This document shows, in pieces, positions 1 through 6,643 of a DNA stretch of 9,809 nucleotides. The DNA is from Candidatus Aminicenantes bacterium UBA4085 (GTDB taxonomy: Bacteria > Acidobacteriota > Aminicenantia > Aminicenantales > UBA4085): assembly GCA_002383325.1 (NCBI GenBank), contig DFYJ01000047.1, positions 1-9,809 of the forward strand. Direction: 5' to 3'. A program made the translations under genes and the position numbers. Below the pieces are notes generated by a model that saw only the letters and a program-made list of their open reading frames with translations, was not told where the DNA came from and searched no databases. Each line of letters starts with the position of its first letter. Positions within the stretch are counted from its first letter, which is position 1.

Positions 1-2319
1 TTCCTTCAGCGCTTCCACGCCCGCCGCGCCGGAGTTGAACAGCCAGGCTCGGGCGCTTTGAAGCAGCCTTTGGAAGGCGGCCCTCTGCAGATCCCGCCGC
101 TCCTCCGTCGCCGACAGTAGGTGGGGATTGAAGAACGGAACGGGCTTGGCCGTCGCTCCGGACTTCATACCCGGGCTCTCGCCAGCGGCCAGGATGCGCA
201 GGGCCTCCTCGGGCGAAAGCTCCACCACGGCCGGCGAGACGGAATCGTTGCGCAGGATGACGATCCTCTTGAGCGTAGTCCGGCGGGCCACCGCCTGGGC
301 TCCGGCGATCCAGTTGGGATCGATCAGGCCGTGGGCGTCCTTGGCCGCCTTGTAGCAGAACGGCGAGCCGCGGTCCAGGCGGCAGTCCTCGCCGCGCAGG
401 CAATCGGCGTCTTTGCAGTCGTCCTTGCGCAGGACGACGTTCTCGCACCGGCTCCCGTCAAAGAGCGGCGCCAGCCGTCCGAAGATCTCCACGGCCGAGG
501 TCGGCAGGAAGGCCTTGCGTTCGACCGCGTCGGCCAGGGCGGCCTTGCCGGCGTAGCGGACGAAGAAGATATCGCCGGCATGGAACTTGTAGCGCGGGTC
601 GCGCAGCAGGCCGGAGAACAGGTCCGTCTTCTTGGTTCCCGGGGGGCCGATCAGGACCAAACCCTCGCCGGCCGCGTCGACCGACATTCCCCGCACCGGA
701 TGGACTCCGAACGACCGCTCGCCGACGTCGGCCGCCAGCCCCAGGGCCAGGCTGCGCAGGGGCCCGTAGGCGTCGCAGTTGATCAGGACGCCGGTCTTGG
801 TCTCGGAGTTGTAGTGAGCCCGCGGCTCGCGGCCGGGGATGCCGTCCACGGCGTAGATGACCCCGTGCGGCTCCAGCCCCGCTTCCAGCTGGGCCGGGTA
901 CCAGTTGTCCATCCAGAAGTCGCTCAGGTGGGCGACGTTGGTCCGAAGCTGGACCACGACCCCGTTGATGACCGCGTTCCACTCGAAGCTGTTCTCCAGG
1001 CCCAGCCTCGACTCGGCCTCGGCCACCAGCCCGTCGCGGACCGCAACGCTCATCCCGGCCTCGACCGGGACGGCCTTGCGGACCCGGGCCGTATAGTTGG
1101 ACAGGGCCACCCGCCGGGCCTTGCGGGCCGGCTGCAGCCTGGCCAGGGCCCGGGTGATGCGGTCCAAGCCCTTCTCCAGGTTCTCCATCGAGGTGGCGTA
1201 GGACAGGCGGATGTAGTCGTCCGCCCCGAACGAGTCGCCCGGGACGACGGCCACGCCGGCCTCGCGGAGCAGGTAGTAGCCCAGGCTGTTGGAGTTGCGG
1301 ATGGGCGTCCCGTTGAACTCCTTGTCGAAGAAGGAGCGGACGTTGGGGAAGAGGTAGAAGGCGCCTTGGGGCTTGAAGCAGGACAACCCGGCGATGGCCT
1401 GCAGCTTCATCAGGGCGTAGTTGCGCCGCCGGCCGAACTCCTGGACCATGCGGGCGACTTCGAACTGCGGCCCGGAGACCGCCTCCTGCACCGCCCGCTG
1501 GGAGATCGAGGCGGCGTTGGAAGTGGTGTGACTCTGGATCTTGGCCATGCCGGCGATGACGTCGGCCGGCCCCAGGGCGTAGCCGATGCGCCAGCCGGTC
1601 ATGGAATACGACTTGGAGGGGCCGTTGATGATGACCGTCTTCTTCTTGATGTCCTCGCCCAGGGCGGCGAAGCTGGTGAAGGGGAAGTCGTCGTAGACGA
1701 GCGAGGCGTAGATCTCGTCGGCCACCACGTAGATGTCCTCGCCCCGGACGACGTCGGCCAGGGCCTGAAGCTGGGCCCGGGTGTAGGCCGCGCCCGTCGG
1801 ATTGGAGGGCGAGTTGAGGATGACCGCCCGGGTGGCCGGCGTGACGGCGGCTTTGAGTGTCTCCGCCGTCAGGACGAAGCCCTCCTCCTCCTTGGTCTCG
1901 ACCAGGACCGCCTTGCCCTTGGCCAGCTTGACCTGGTGGGGGTAGGTGACCCAGTACGGGACGGGGATGATGACCTCGTCGCCCGGGTCGAGCAGCGCCA
2001 GCATCAGGTGGTAGAGCGAGCTCTTGGCGCCCGAGGAGACTATGATCTCGTTGGGCGCGTAAGCCACTCCGAAGTCCTCCTTGAAGCGGGCCAGGATGGC
2101 CTTTCTCAGGGCCGGAGTGCCCTCGTTCTCGGTGTATTTGGTGAAGTTGTCCTCGATGGCCTTGATCCCGGCCGCCTTGATGCCGGCCGGGGTGGGGAAA
2201 TCGGGTTCGCCGATGCTCAGGTCGACGACGTCGATGCCCTCGGCCTTGAGGGCTTTGGCCTTGGCCGCGATGCGCAGGGTCGGCGAGGCGCCGATTTGCT
2301 TGACTCGTTCGGAAACCAT
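1..2319 (-). CDS. Class I aminotransferase fused to a HprK/PEPCK-like P-loop domain (3' end outside window)
   Basis: The frame is open from ATG at 2319 to the left edge (773 codons, no stop), so the C-terminus is missing. Residues 1-400 are a full-length PLP-dependent class I aminotransferase of the aspartate aminotransferase I-beta type. Visible landmarks are the N-terminal 'ASPTLRIAAKAKAL', 'NSPSNPTG' (N173), 'DEIY' (D201, Y204), the Schiff-base lysine K236 in 'GPSKSYSMTGWRIGY', and the carboxylate-binding R371 in 'YIRLSYA'. These fit an active aspartate/prephenate-like transaminase, although the exact substrate cannot be read. Where the family normally stops (about 395) the protein continues for at least 370 residues. 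It has a middle segment ('NSETKTGVLINCDAYG', 504-519), a P-loop 'GPPGTKKT' (558-565), a cysteine-rich stretch (C625, C635, C640, C646, C655) and 'DPNWIAG'. The P-loop aligns with the PEP carboxykinase motif GLSGTGKT, but K replaces the last glycine. I infer a HPr kinase/PEPCK-like fold of unknown substrate. The start lies 28 bases after the flotillin stop, so co-transcription is likely. The ribosome binding site is weak. Confidence 0.85.
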   Translation of the reverse strand, partial: MVSERVKQIGASPTLRIAAKAKALKAEGIDVVDLSIGEPDFPTPAGIKAAGIKAIEDNFTKYTENEGTPALRKAILARFKEDFGVAYAPNEIIVSSGAKSSLYHLMLALLDPGDEVIIPVPYWVTYPHQVKLAKGKAVLVETKEEEGFVLTAETLKAAVTPATRAVILNSPSNPTGAAYTRAQLQALADVVRGEDIYVVADEIYASLVYDDFPFTSFAALGEDIKKKTVIINGPSKSYSMTGWRIGYALGPADVIAGMAKIQSHTTSNAASISQRAVQEAVSGPQFEVARMVQEFGRRRNYALMKLQAIAGLSCFKPQGAFYLFPNVRSFFDKEFNGTPIRNSNSLGYYLLREAGVAVVPGDSFGADDYIRLSYATSMENLEKGLDRITRALARLQPARKARRVALSNYTARVRKAVPVEAGMSVAVRDGLVAEAESRLGLENSFEWNAVINGVVVQLRTNVAHLSDFWMDNWYPAQLEAGLEPHGVIYAVDGIPGREPRAHYNSETKTGVLINCDAYGPLRSLALGLAADVGERSFGVHPVRGMSVDAAGEGLVLIGPPGTKKTDLFSGLLRDPRYKFHAGDIFFVRYAGKAALADAVERKAFLPTSAVEIFGRLAPLFDGSRCENVVLRKDDCKDADCLRGEDCRLDRGSPFCYKAAKDAHGLIDPNWIAGAQAVARRTTLKRIVILRNDSVSPAVVELSPEEALRILAAGESPGMKSGATAKPVPFFNPHLLSATEERRDLQRAAFQRLLQSARAWLFNSGAAGVEALKE

Positions 2320-2347
2320 GGTTGCACCGCCCTGTTATGAAGAGGGC

Positions 2348-3751
2348 TTATTTGGCCGGCTTGCTCTCGTCGGACAGCTTGTCCTTGAGGAACTTCTTGA
2401 TGTCCGCCCCGGTCAGCGACTTGACCACGTCCGGCACCTGGGCCAGGATTTCGGCCACCTGGGCCGTGATCTTGGTCGTGCCCAGGGACTTGTCGCCGCC
2501 GATGACCGTGATCTTGTCCACCCGGCCCAGCGGCTCGGCCACTCCGCGGACGATCTCGGGCAGGACCTTCATGTACATCTCCAGGACCGCGGCGTCGCCG
2601 TACTTGTCCATGGACTGGGCTTTCTTGAGCATGGCCTCGGCCTCGGCCGCGCCCCGCTCCTTGATCCGGGACGCCTCAGCCTGGCCTTCCAGCTTGACCG
2701 CCTCGGCCTTGCCCCGGGCCTCGGCCTGGATGCGGAACTCCTCGGCCTCGGCCTCGGACTGGATCTGGTATTTGCGGGCGTCGGAAGGCTTGACCACGTT
2801 GGCCTGGAGCTCCTTCTCCCGGCGCTGGATCTCCAGCTCCTCGATCTTGATGGCCTGCTCCTTCTCCACCTGGCGGACCTTCGACTCCTGGAGCTTGATC
2901 TCCTGGTTCAGGCGATGGCGCTCCAGCTCGTAGGCGAAGTCGGCCTGGGCCTTCTTCTGGTTGACCAGGGTCAGCGAATCGGACTTCTTGGTCTCGTTCT
3001 CCCACTGGGCCTTGGCGATCTGGGCCTCGGCCTGCAGGCGGGCCACCTCGGCCTCCTTGCGGGCCTGGGAGGACTTGATGACGGCTTCCTTCTCGCCTTC
3101 GGCCTCGGAGATGGCCGCGTCGCGCTTGGCCGCGGTGATGAGCGGCTTGCTCAGGGAGCTGATGTAGCCCTGGCTGTCGGAGAACTCCTTGAGGGCGAAG
3201 GCCAGGAGGACGAGGCCCATCTTGGCGAAATCGGCCTTGGCCGCGGCGATGACCTTCTCGTTGAACTCGGCCCGGCCGCGATAGATCTCCTCGACCGTCA
3301 TGGTCCCGATGACTTCCCGCATCCGGCCTTCCAGGACGTTGATGGCGACTTCGCGGATGCCGTCCTTGCCGATGGCCAGGAACTGCTCGGCCGCGATCAG
3401 GACGGCGCTCTCGGTCGAGTCGATCTTGACCTGGGCCGTAGCGTCGGCCAGGATCGGCACGCCGCCGTGGGTCAGGACCTCGGGCGTCCTGATGGACAGC
3501 GGCACGACTTCCATGGGCAGGGTGTCGGCCGTCTCCAGGAAGGGCATGACGAAGGTGCCGCCGCCCAGGCGATAGCGGTAGCCGACCTTGATCTTGCCTC
3601 CGTCGGGGCCGGTCACGGTCTTCTTGCGGCCGGAGATGATGAGGGCTTCATTGGGCCCGACCCTCTTATACTGCTTGGACAGGAGAAGGGCGAGCAGGGC
3701 CAGGAGGACGAGGACGGCTCCGGCCAGGATGAGGATGCTGAGAAGACTCAT
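2348..3751 (-). CDS. Flotillin-like SPFH/band 7 membrane scaffold protein
   Basis: This 467-residue protein matches the flotillin (YuaG/FloT) family in length and order of parts. Residues 3-25 form one hydrophobic membrane segment, followed by the hallmark 'KRVGPNEALIISG' (29-41) that opens the SPFH domain (to about 200). A long Ala/Glu/Lys/Gln-rich coiled coil follows (about 205-375, many 'AEAE' and 'EAEA' steps). The C-terminal oligomerisation segment contains 'VLPEIVRGVAEPLGRVDKI' and 'AQVPDVVKSLTGADI'. Flotillins assemble into large membrane-anchored oligomers that organise ordered membrane domains and affect secretion, fluidity and signalling. The ATG is supported by AAGGAGG five bases upstream. 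The gene has its own promoter and probably heads a two-gene unit with the downstream aminotransferase fusion. Many bacterial SPFH genes sit beside an NfeD-type gene, but none is here. Family assignment is secure; the specific role is unknown. Confidence 0.93.
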   Translation of the reverse strand: MSLLSILILAGAVLVLLALLALLLSKQYKRVGPNEALIISGRKKTVTGPDGGKIKVGYRYRLGGGTFVMPFLETADTLPMEVVPLSIRTPEVLTHGGVPILADATAQVKIDSTESAVLIAAEQFLAIGKDGIREVAINVLEGRMREVIGTMTVEEIYRGRAEFNEKVIAAAKADFAKMGLVLLAFALKEFSDSQGYISSLSKPLITAAKRDAAISEAEGEKEAVIKSSQARKEAEVARLQAEAQIAKAQWENETKKSDSLTLVNQKKAQADFAYELERHRLNQEIKLQESKVRQVEKEQAIKIEELEIQRREKELQANVVKPSDARKYQIQSEAEAEEFRIQAEARGKAEAVKLEGQAEASRIKERGAAEAEAMLKKAQSMDKYGDAAVLEMYMKVLPEIVRGVAEPLGRVDKITVIGGDKSLGTTKITAQVAEILAQVPDVVKSLTGADIKKFLKDKLSDESKPAK

Positions 3752-3756
3752 GAGGG

Positions 3757-3763
3757 CCTCCTT
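3757..3763 (-). promoter_or_regulatory. Ribosome binding site of the flotillin gene
   Basis: On the minus strand the sequence reads AAGGAGG followed by CCCTC and the ATG at 3751. This near-perfect Shine-Dalgarno sequence with five-base spacing fixes the start codon. Confidence 0.8.
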
Positions 3764-3804
3764 GAAGGGTGGTCGGTCATCGGGGGCTCCGCGGACCTAA
3801 ATTG

Positions 3805-3815
3805 TTGGAATCCAA
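3805..3815. repeat. Short inverted repeat at the predicted flotillin transcription start
   Basis: TTGGA-A-TCCAA is a perfect palindrome with one central base. It abuts the -10 hexamer of the flotillin promoter, so it covers the expected transcription start. A regulator-binding operator is possible, but an 11-base palindrome can arise by chance. There is no direct evidence of binding. Confidence 0.35.
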
Positions 3816-3843
3816 TTATTCTCGTCCCGGCGGATCAAGTCAA
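3815..3843 (-). promoter_or_regulatory. Sigma70-type promoter for the flotillin/aminotransferase unit
   Basis: On the minus strand TTGACT (3843-3838; 5 of 6 matches to TTGACA) is followed by exactly 17 bases and AATAAT (3820-3815; 5 of 6 matches to TATAAT). Transcription would start near 3808, giving a leader of roughly 55-60 bases before the flotillin ATG. The AT-rich patch stands out in a GC-rich 108-base intergenic region (3752-3859). That region also separates this unit from the radical SAM/SPASM genes upstream. Confidence 0.7.
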
Positions 3844-3859
3844 GCGGCCGCGCTCCCGG

Positions 3860-4213
3860 TCAGCCGCCCTTGCGGAGGCGCCGCTTCAGTCCGGCGGCCA
3901 GTCGGCGGAGGCCGCCGATGCGGCCCGGCGCCGGTCTCGAGGCGGCCTGCTCGGCCCTGACCCTCTGGACGATGGGGCAGCCGGGGCTGAGCAGGCAATA
4001 GGGGCTCAGCTCTCCCCGGGCCAGATAGGACCGGATCTCCTGCATCGCGGGCGAGTTCCAGGCCTCGGCGTAGCCGGCCATCGGCGCGATCTCCGAACCG
4101 CCGTAGCAGCATGGCAGGATGCCGCGCCGCAGGATATAGAAATTCTCCCACGGCTCCCGGCAGAGGGGCATCCCGTCGGGACGGGCGCCGTCCGGAACCT
4201 CTCGGGGACTCAT
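3860..4213 (-). CDS. Stand-alone SPASM-like iron-sulfur domain protein, partner of the upstream radical SAM protein
   Basis: This 117-residue protein looks like the C-terminal SPASM domain of a radical SAM enzyme encoded as its own gene. Residues 16-84 show the family pattern: 'PLCREPW' (C18), an aromatic stretch, 'GILPCCYGG' (C35, C36), 'AWNSPAMQEIR', and 'YCLLSPGC' (C73, C79). In SPASM proteins such cysteines ligate auxiliary 4Fe-4S clusters. The last 30 residues are strongly basic (ending 'LKRRLRKGG') and may form an amphipathic helix that touches membrane or nucleic acid; this is inference. Its ATG overlaps the radical SAM stop as ATGA, and AGGAG lies four bases upstream, so translational coupling is likely. 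An internal ATG at M15 is a less likely alternative. In relatives this domain is normally fused to the radical SAM core, so a frameshift that split one ancestral gene should be considered. The substrate is unknown. Confidence 0.72.
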   Translation of the reverse strand: MSPREVPDGARPDGMPLCREPWENFYILRRGILPCCYGGSEIAPMAGYAEAWNSPAMQEIRSYLARGELSPYCLLSPGCPIVQRVRAEQAASRPAPGRIGGLRRLAAGLKRRLRKGG

Positions 4214-5844
4214 GCCTCTCCTCGCGTTTCGCCGTCGTTTTCGGGCGGCTTGCCGAAGTCGAATTGATTGGCCACCTCGACGCGGTAGAGCTTGGAGAGC
4301 TCCTTGGCTCTCTCGAAGAGATCCCGCAGCTCCTCCCGGCCGAGCGCCTCGCGGGCAAAGTCGAAGAGGTACCCGCCCCTCTCGATCGGCGGCTTGGCCC
4401 GGCTGGGGTACTGCAGCGGCCGCAGGACGACCTTGTCCGCGTCGATCCGGGCGGCCAGGCGGAAATACGCCTCCAGGTCCCCGGCGTTGACCCGCATCGG
4501 GATGAAGACGAGGAAGATCTTGGGCAGGCGGCCGGCCCGCTGGCGGGCCTCGTTCAGCCGCTCCAGCGAGGCGACGATGTCGTCCCAGCGGTCATTGCGG
4601 ATCCTGGCGTAGGTTTCCTTGCTGGCCGCGTCCAGGGACACGTAGAGATGGACCGGCCTCCCGGCCAGGGCCCGGATGGCCCGCGGGCTGAAGGCCTGCC
4701 CGTTGGTGGAGAGCTCGACGACCTTGCGCCGGTCGGCGAGAAGATCCATGATCCCCTCCATGCGGGGGTGGAGGAGAGGCTCTCCGAAGGAGCAGTTGAC
4801 CAGGGTCCGGGCCGACCAGAAAAAGGGCCCGTAGCCGCGCAGCGCGTCTTCGTCCACCGGCGCCTCGACCCGCTCCCCCTCCATGTCCTTCATCTCGTCC
4901 CAGAGGCAGTAGACGCAAGGCGGGGAGATGTTGCAGCGGCCGTAGAGGTCGATGCCCAGGCTCAGGGGATACGAGGTCAGCACGGTCCGGCCGGCCTTCA
5001 TCTCCTCATGGCTGGCGAGCGCATTGCGGCGGAAGAAGGCCGACTCCTCGTGCCACGAGGCGTCATCGTGGAACTCCAGGGGCGCGACCCGGACGCCGAG
5101 ATCGCGCCCGTCCCCGGCATGGTGTTCGGCCGGGAGCAGCTTGTTCAGCTCGAGATCGAGGACGAGCGGGAGGCCCGGCTCCATCCTCTCCCGCAGCGGC
5201 TCCAGGTCGAGGCCGTAGTGTCCCCAGCCGCGGATGACCGGCCAAGTCGCCAAGGGCCGTCCCCGGTGCGACAAGGTCATCTCCTGGCCGACGTCGTGGA
5301 AGCCGAGGAACATGGGAATAGTCAGGAAGCGATGGGCCCGGACCCGGCTCCGGGGCAGCAGAATATCCCCGCGCCGATCCATCCAGCGGAAGACGGAAGC
5401 CTCCTCGCGCTCCCAGTCGTACCATCCGCCGCCGAAGATGGGATCCTCCTGCGCCTCCGGGTCGATCATCTCGGCCCGCTGGACCATGAGGCCGAGCGCC
5501 CGCCCGCCGGCCGGGTCGTCGAAGGACCGGTCCAGCTTCAGGGAGACGATCGCTTCGTCTCCTCCGGCCAAGGGAAAGAGGAGCGAGGTGAAGCGCGTGG
5601 GGACTTCGCCGGTCCGCCCGATCGGCCGGCCGTCGAGGAAAGCCTCCAGCCGGGGCGACGGCCGATCAGAGAAGAGGTGACGGGCCACGATGAGGAGGCA
5701 GCGTGAGCCCGGCCGCCGGCCGGCAGGAAGGTGAAGATCCGCCTCCGGGCCCATCCAGCGGAACGGGACAGGGTCCCGGTCCTCCCAGTCGTACCAGCCG
5801 CGTCCACAGCGGACGGACCATGCCCCCATCGTACTCCACTCCAT
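4210..5844 (-). CDS. Radical SAM protein with two N-terminal GWYD.E beta-domains and a CX5CX2C cluster motif
   Basis: This is a 544-residue protein. Residues 16-127 and 140-258 are tandem copies of one domain, each opening with 'GWYDWE ... FRWM' and closing with 'G.R.LG..V'. Residues about 290-530 are a radical SAM core. The cluster motif is 'CNISPPCVYC' (C304, C310, C313), giving CX5CX2C instead of the usual CX3CX2C. 'SFGEPLLHP' (352-360) is the SAM-binding GGEP-like segment, and 'YVSLDAASKETYARIR' (401-416) is typical of SPASM-type enzymes. The enzyme should bind a 4Fe-4S cluster and cleave SAM to a 5'-deoxyadenosyl radical. The substrate cannot be told, and peptide, nucleotide-sugar or lipid-linked substrates are all possible. 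The auxiliary-cluster domain expected at the C-terminus is the next gene, overlapping by ATGA. The ATG at 5844 has little Shine-Dalgarno; M6 (5829) is preceded by GGAGTGGAG and may be the true start. Family is secure, function open. Confidence 0.85.
   Translation of the reverse strand: MEWSTMGAWSVRCGRGWYDWEDRDPVPFRWMGPEADLHLPAGRRPGSRCLLIVARHLFSDRPSPRLEAFLDGRPIGRTGEVPTRFTSLLFPLAGGDEAIVSLKLDRSFDDPAGGRALGLMVQRAEMIDPEAQEDPIFGGGWYDWEREEASVFRWMDRRGDILLPRSRVRAHRFLTIPMFLGFHDVGQEMTLSHRGRPLATWPVIRGWGHYGLDLEPLRERMEPGLPLVLDLELNKLLPAEHHAGDGRDLGVRVAPLEFHDDASWHEESAFFRRNALASHEEMKAGRTVLTSYPLSLGIDLYGRCNISPPCVYCLWDEMKDMEGERVEAPVDEDALRGYGPFFWSARTLVNCSFGEPLLHPRMEGIMDLLADRRKVVELSTNGQAFSPRAIRALAGRPVHLYVSLDAASKETYARIRNDRWDDIVASLERLNEARQRAGRLPKIFLVFIPMRVNAGDLEAYFRLAARIDADKVVLRPLQYPSRAKPPIERGGYLFDFAREALGREELRDLFERAKELSKLYRVEVANQFDFGKPPENDGETRGEA
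4218..4222 (-). promoter_or_regulatory. Ribosome binding site of the SPASM-like gene inside the radical SAM gene
   Basis: AGGAG lies in the last codons of the radical SAM gene, four bases before the overlapping ATG at 4213. It supports genuine independent translation of the small downstream gene rather than an accidental frame break. Confidence 0.55.
5071..5427 (-). repeat. Second copy of the GWYD.E domain in the radical SAM protein
   Basis: This encodes residues 140-258. It begins 'GWYDWERE ... VFRWM', contains a central 'SHRGRPLATW', and ends 'DGRDLGVRVAPLEF'. It matches the first copy at protein level. The boundaries are approximate and come from the opening and closing motifs. Confidence 0.65.
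5464..5799 (-). repeat. First copy of the GWYD.E domain in the radical SAM protein
   Basis: This encodes residues 16-127. It begins 'GWYDWEDR ... PFRWM', contains 'LDGRPIG', and ends 'GGRALGLMVQRAEMI'. The motif order matches the second copy and also the C-terminal part of the lipoprotein at 9156-9524. Alternating hydrophobic residues suggest a beta-sandwich, which is inference. Confidence 0.65.
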
Positions 5845-5873
5845 TCATCCGGCAGGGCGGGTCGGTGGCGCCC

Positions 5874-5887
5874 GTCCCCCGGGGGAC
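5874..5887. repeat. Perfect 14-base palindrome between rph and the radical SAM gene
   Basis: GTCCCCCGGGGGAC lies in the 49-base gap after the rph stop. In RNA it could form a 5-base-pair stem with a CCGG loop, but no T-run follows on the minus strand, so it is not a standard intrinsic terminator. It could slow transcription or protect the 3' end of the upstream message. The rest of the gap shows no convincing promoter. Confidence 0.4.
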
Positions 5888-5893
5888 TGTCTC

Positions 5894-6643
5894 TCAGCGC
5901 TCGCCGTAGGCCATGAACAGGAGGCTCTTGCGCTTGAGGGCTTCCTTCTGGGCCTCGACGATCTCCCGGATGCCCTTGTCGGCCAGCTTCAGCAGCTCGC
6001 TCAGCTGGTGGCGGGAAAAAGGGCTGCGCTCGGCCGTGGCCTGGACTTCCAGCAGCTGACCGCGGTCGGTCTGGACGACGTTCATATCGACCTCGGCCGC
6101 GGAATCCTCCCGGTAGTCGAGGTCGAGCAGCAGCTCCTCCTTGAACATGCCGACGCTGATGGCCCCGACCAGGTGGCGCAGGGGCATCTGGTCGAGGTCC
6201 TTCTCGTCCATCATCTTCTTGAGGGCCAGGGCCAGGGCCACGCAGGCGGCGTTGATCGAGGCCACCCGCGTGCCGCCGTCGGCCTGCAGGACGTCGCAGT
6301 CGAGGATGATCTGGCGTTCGCCCAGAGCCCGCAAGTCGGTCACGGCCCGCAGAGCCCGGCCGATGAGGCGCTGGATCTCCTGGCTGCGGCCTGAGGGACA
6401 GCCCTGGACCCGCTCGCGCACCGTGCGCTTTTCCGTGGCCCGCGGCAGCATGGCATACTCCGCGGTCACCCAGCCCGAGCCTGTGCCCTTGATGAAAGGC
6501 GGGACCTTCTCCTCGATGGTGGCTGTGGCCAGGACCCGGGTCCGGCCGCACTCGATCAGGGCCGAGCCGTCGGCCACCTCGAGATAGTCGAGCTGGAAGC
6601 GGATGGGACGGGTCGCGTCGGCCGGGCGGTCGTTGGTTCTCAT
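5894..6643 (-). CDS. rph: Ribonuclease PH
   Basis: This 249-residue protein is slightly longer than the roughly 238 of the E. coli enzyme. RNase PH is a phosphate-dependent 3'-to-5' exoribonuclease of the cytoplasm that trims tRNA precursors and acts in rRNA turnover, working as a ring-shaped hexamer. The signature is strong: 'EEKVPPFIKGTGSGWVTAEY' (44-63), 'MLPRAT', the phosphate-binding R86 in 'SGRSQEIQRLIGRALRA', 'DCDVLQADGGTR' with R126, and 'LDYREDSAAEVDMNVVQT', which carries the catalytic acidic residues. The start overlaps the stop of the acyltransferase gene as ATGA, so it is translated in the lipid A operon. That is a convenience pairing rather than a functional one as far as can be seen. 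All key residues I can recognise are intact. Confidence 0.97.
   Translation of the reverse strand: MRTNDRPADATRPIRFQLDYLEVADGSALIECGRTRVLATATIEEKVPPFIKGTGSGWVTAEYAMLPRATEKRTVRERVQGCPSGRSQEIQRLIGRALRAVTDLRALGERQIILDCDVLQADGGTRVASINAACVALALALKKMMDEKDLDQMPLRHLVGAISVGMFKEELLLDLDYREDSAAEVDMNVVQTDRGQLLEVQATAERSPFSRHQLSELLKLADKGIREIVEAQKEALKRKSLLFMAYGER

Noticed and set aside
121..2340. Long plus-strand open frame of 739 residues opposite the aminotransferase fusion
   Set aside because: It is antisense to a gene with clear family motifs, its composition is low-complexity Gly/Asp/Val/Leu typical of GC-rich shadow frames, and no domain is recognisable.
4210..4250. Programmed -1 frameshift site joining the radical SAM and SPASM frames
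   Set aside because: No standard X-XXY-YYZ slippery heptamer or clear downstream pseudoknot is seen. The AGGAG plus ATGA arrangement explains separate translation more simply.
2081..4267. Plus-strand open frame of 728 residues across the flotillin gene
   Set aside because: It runs antisense through the flotillin coiled coil and through the flotillin promoter. Its Leu/Gly/Asp repetitiveness mirrors the Glu/Ala-rich opposite strand.
3840..4358. A 172-residue minus frame reading across the radical SAM/SPASM junction
   Set aside because: It is in neither the radical SAM nor the SPASM frame, so it does not provide the fused product.
4111..5706. Plus-strand open frame of 531 residues opposite the radical SAM gene
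   Set aside because: A shadow frame without recognisable motifs; the minus strand carries clear radical SAM signatures.
6210..6240. Short GGCCAG-type tandem repetition
   Set aside because: It lies inside rph and encodes an ordinary Ala/Leu-rich helix; no independent repeat element.
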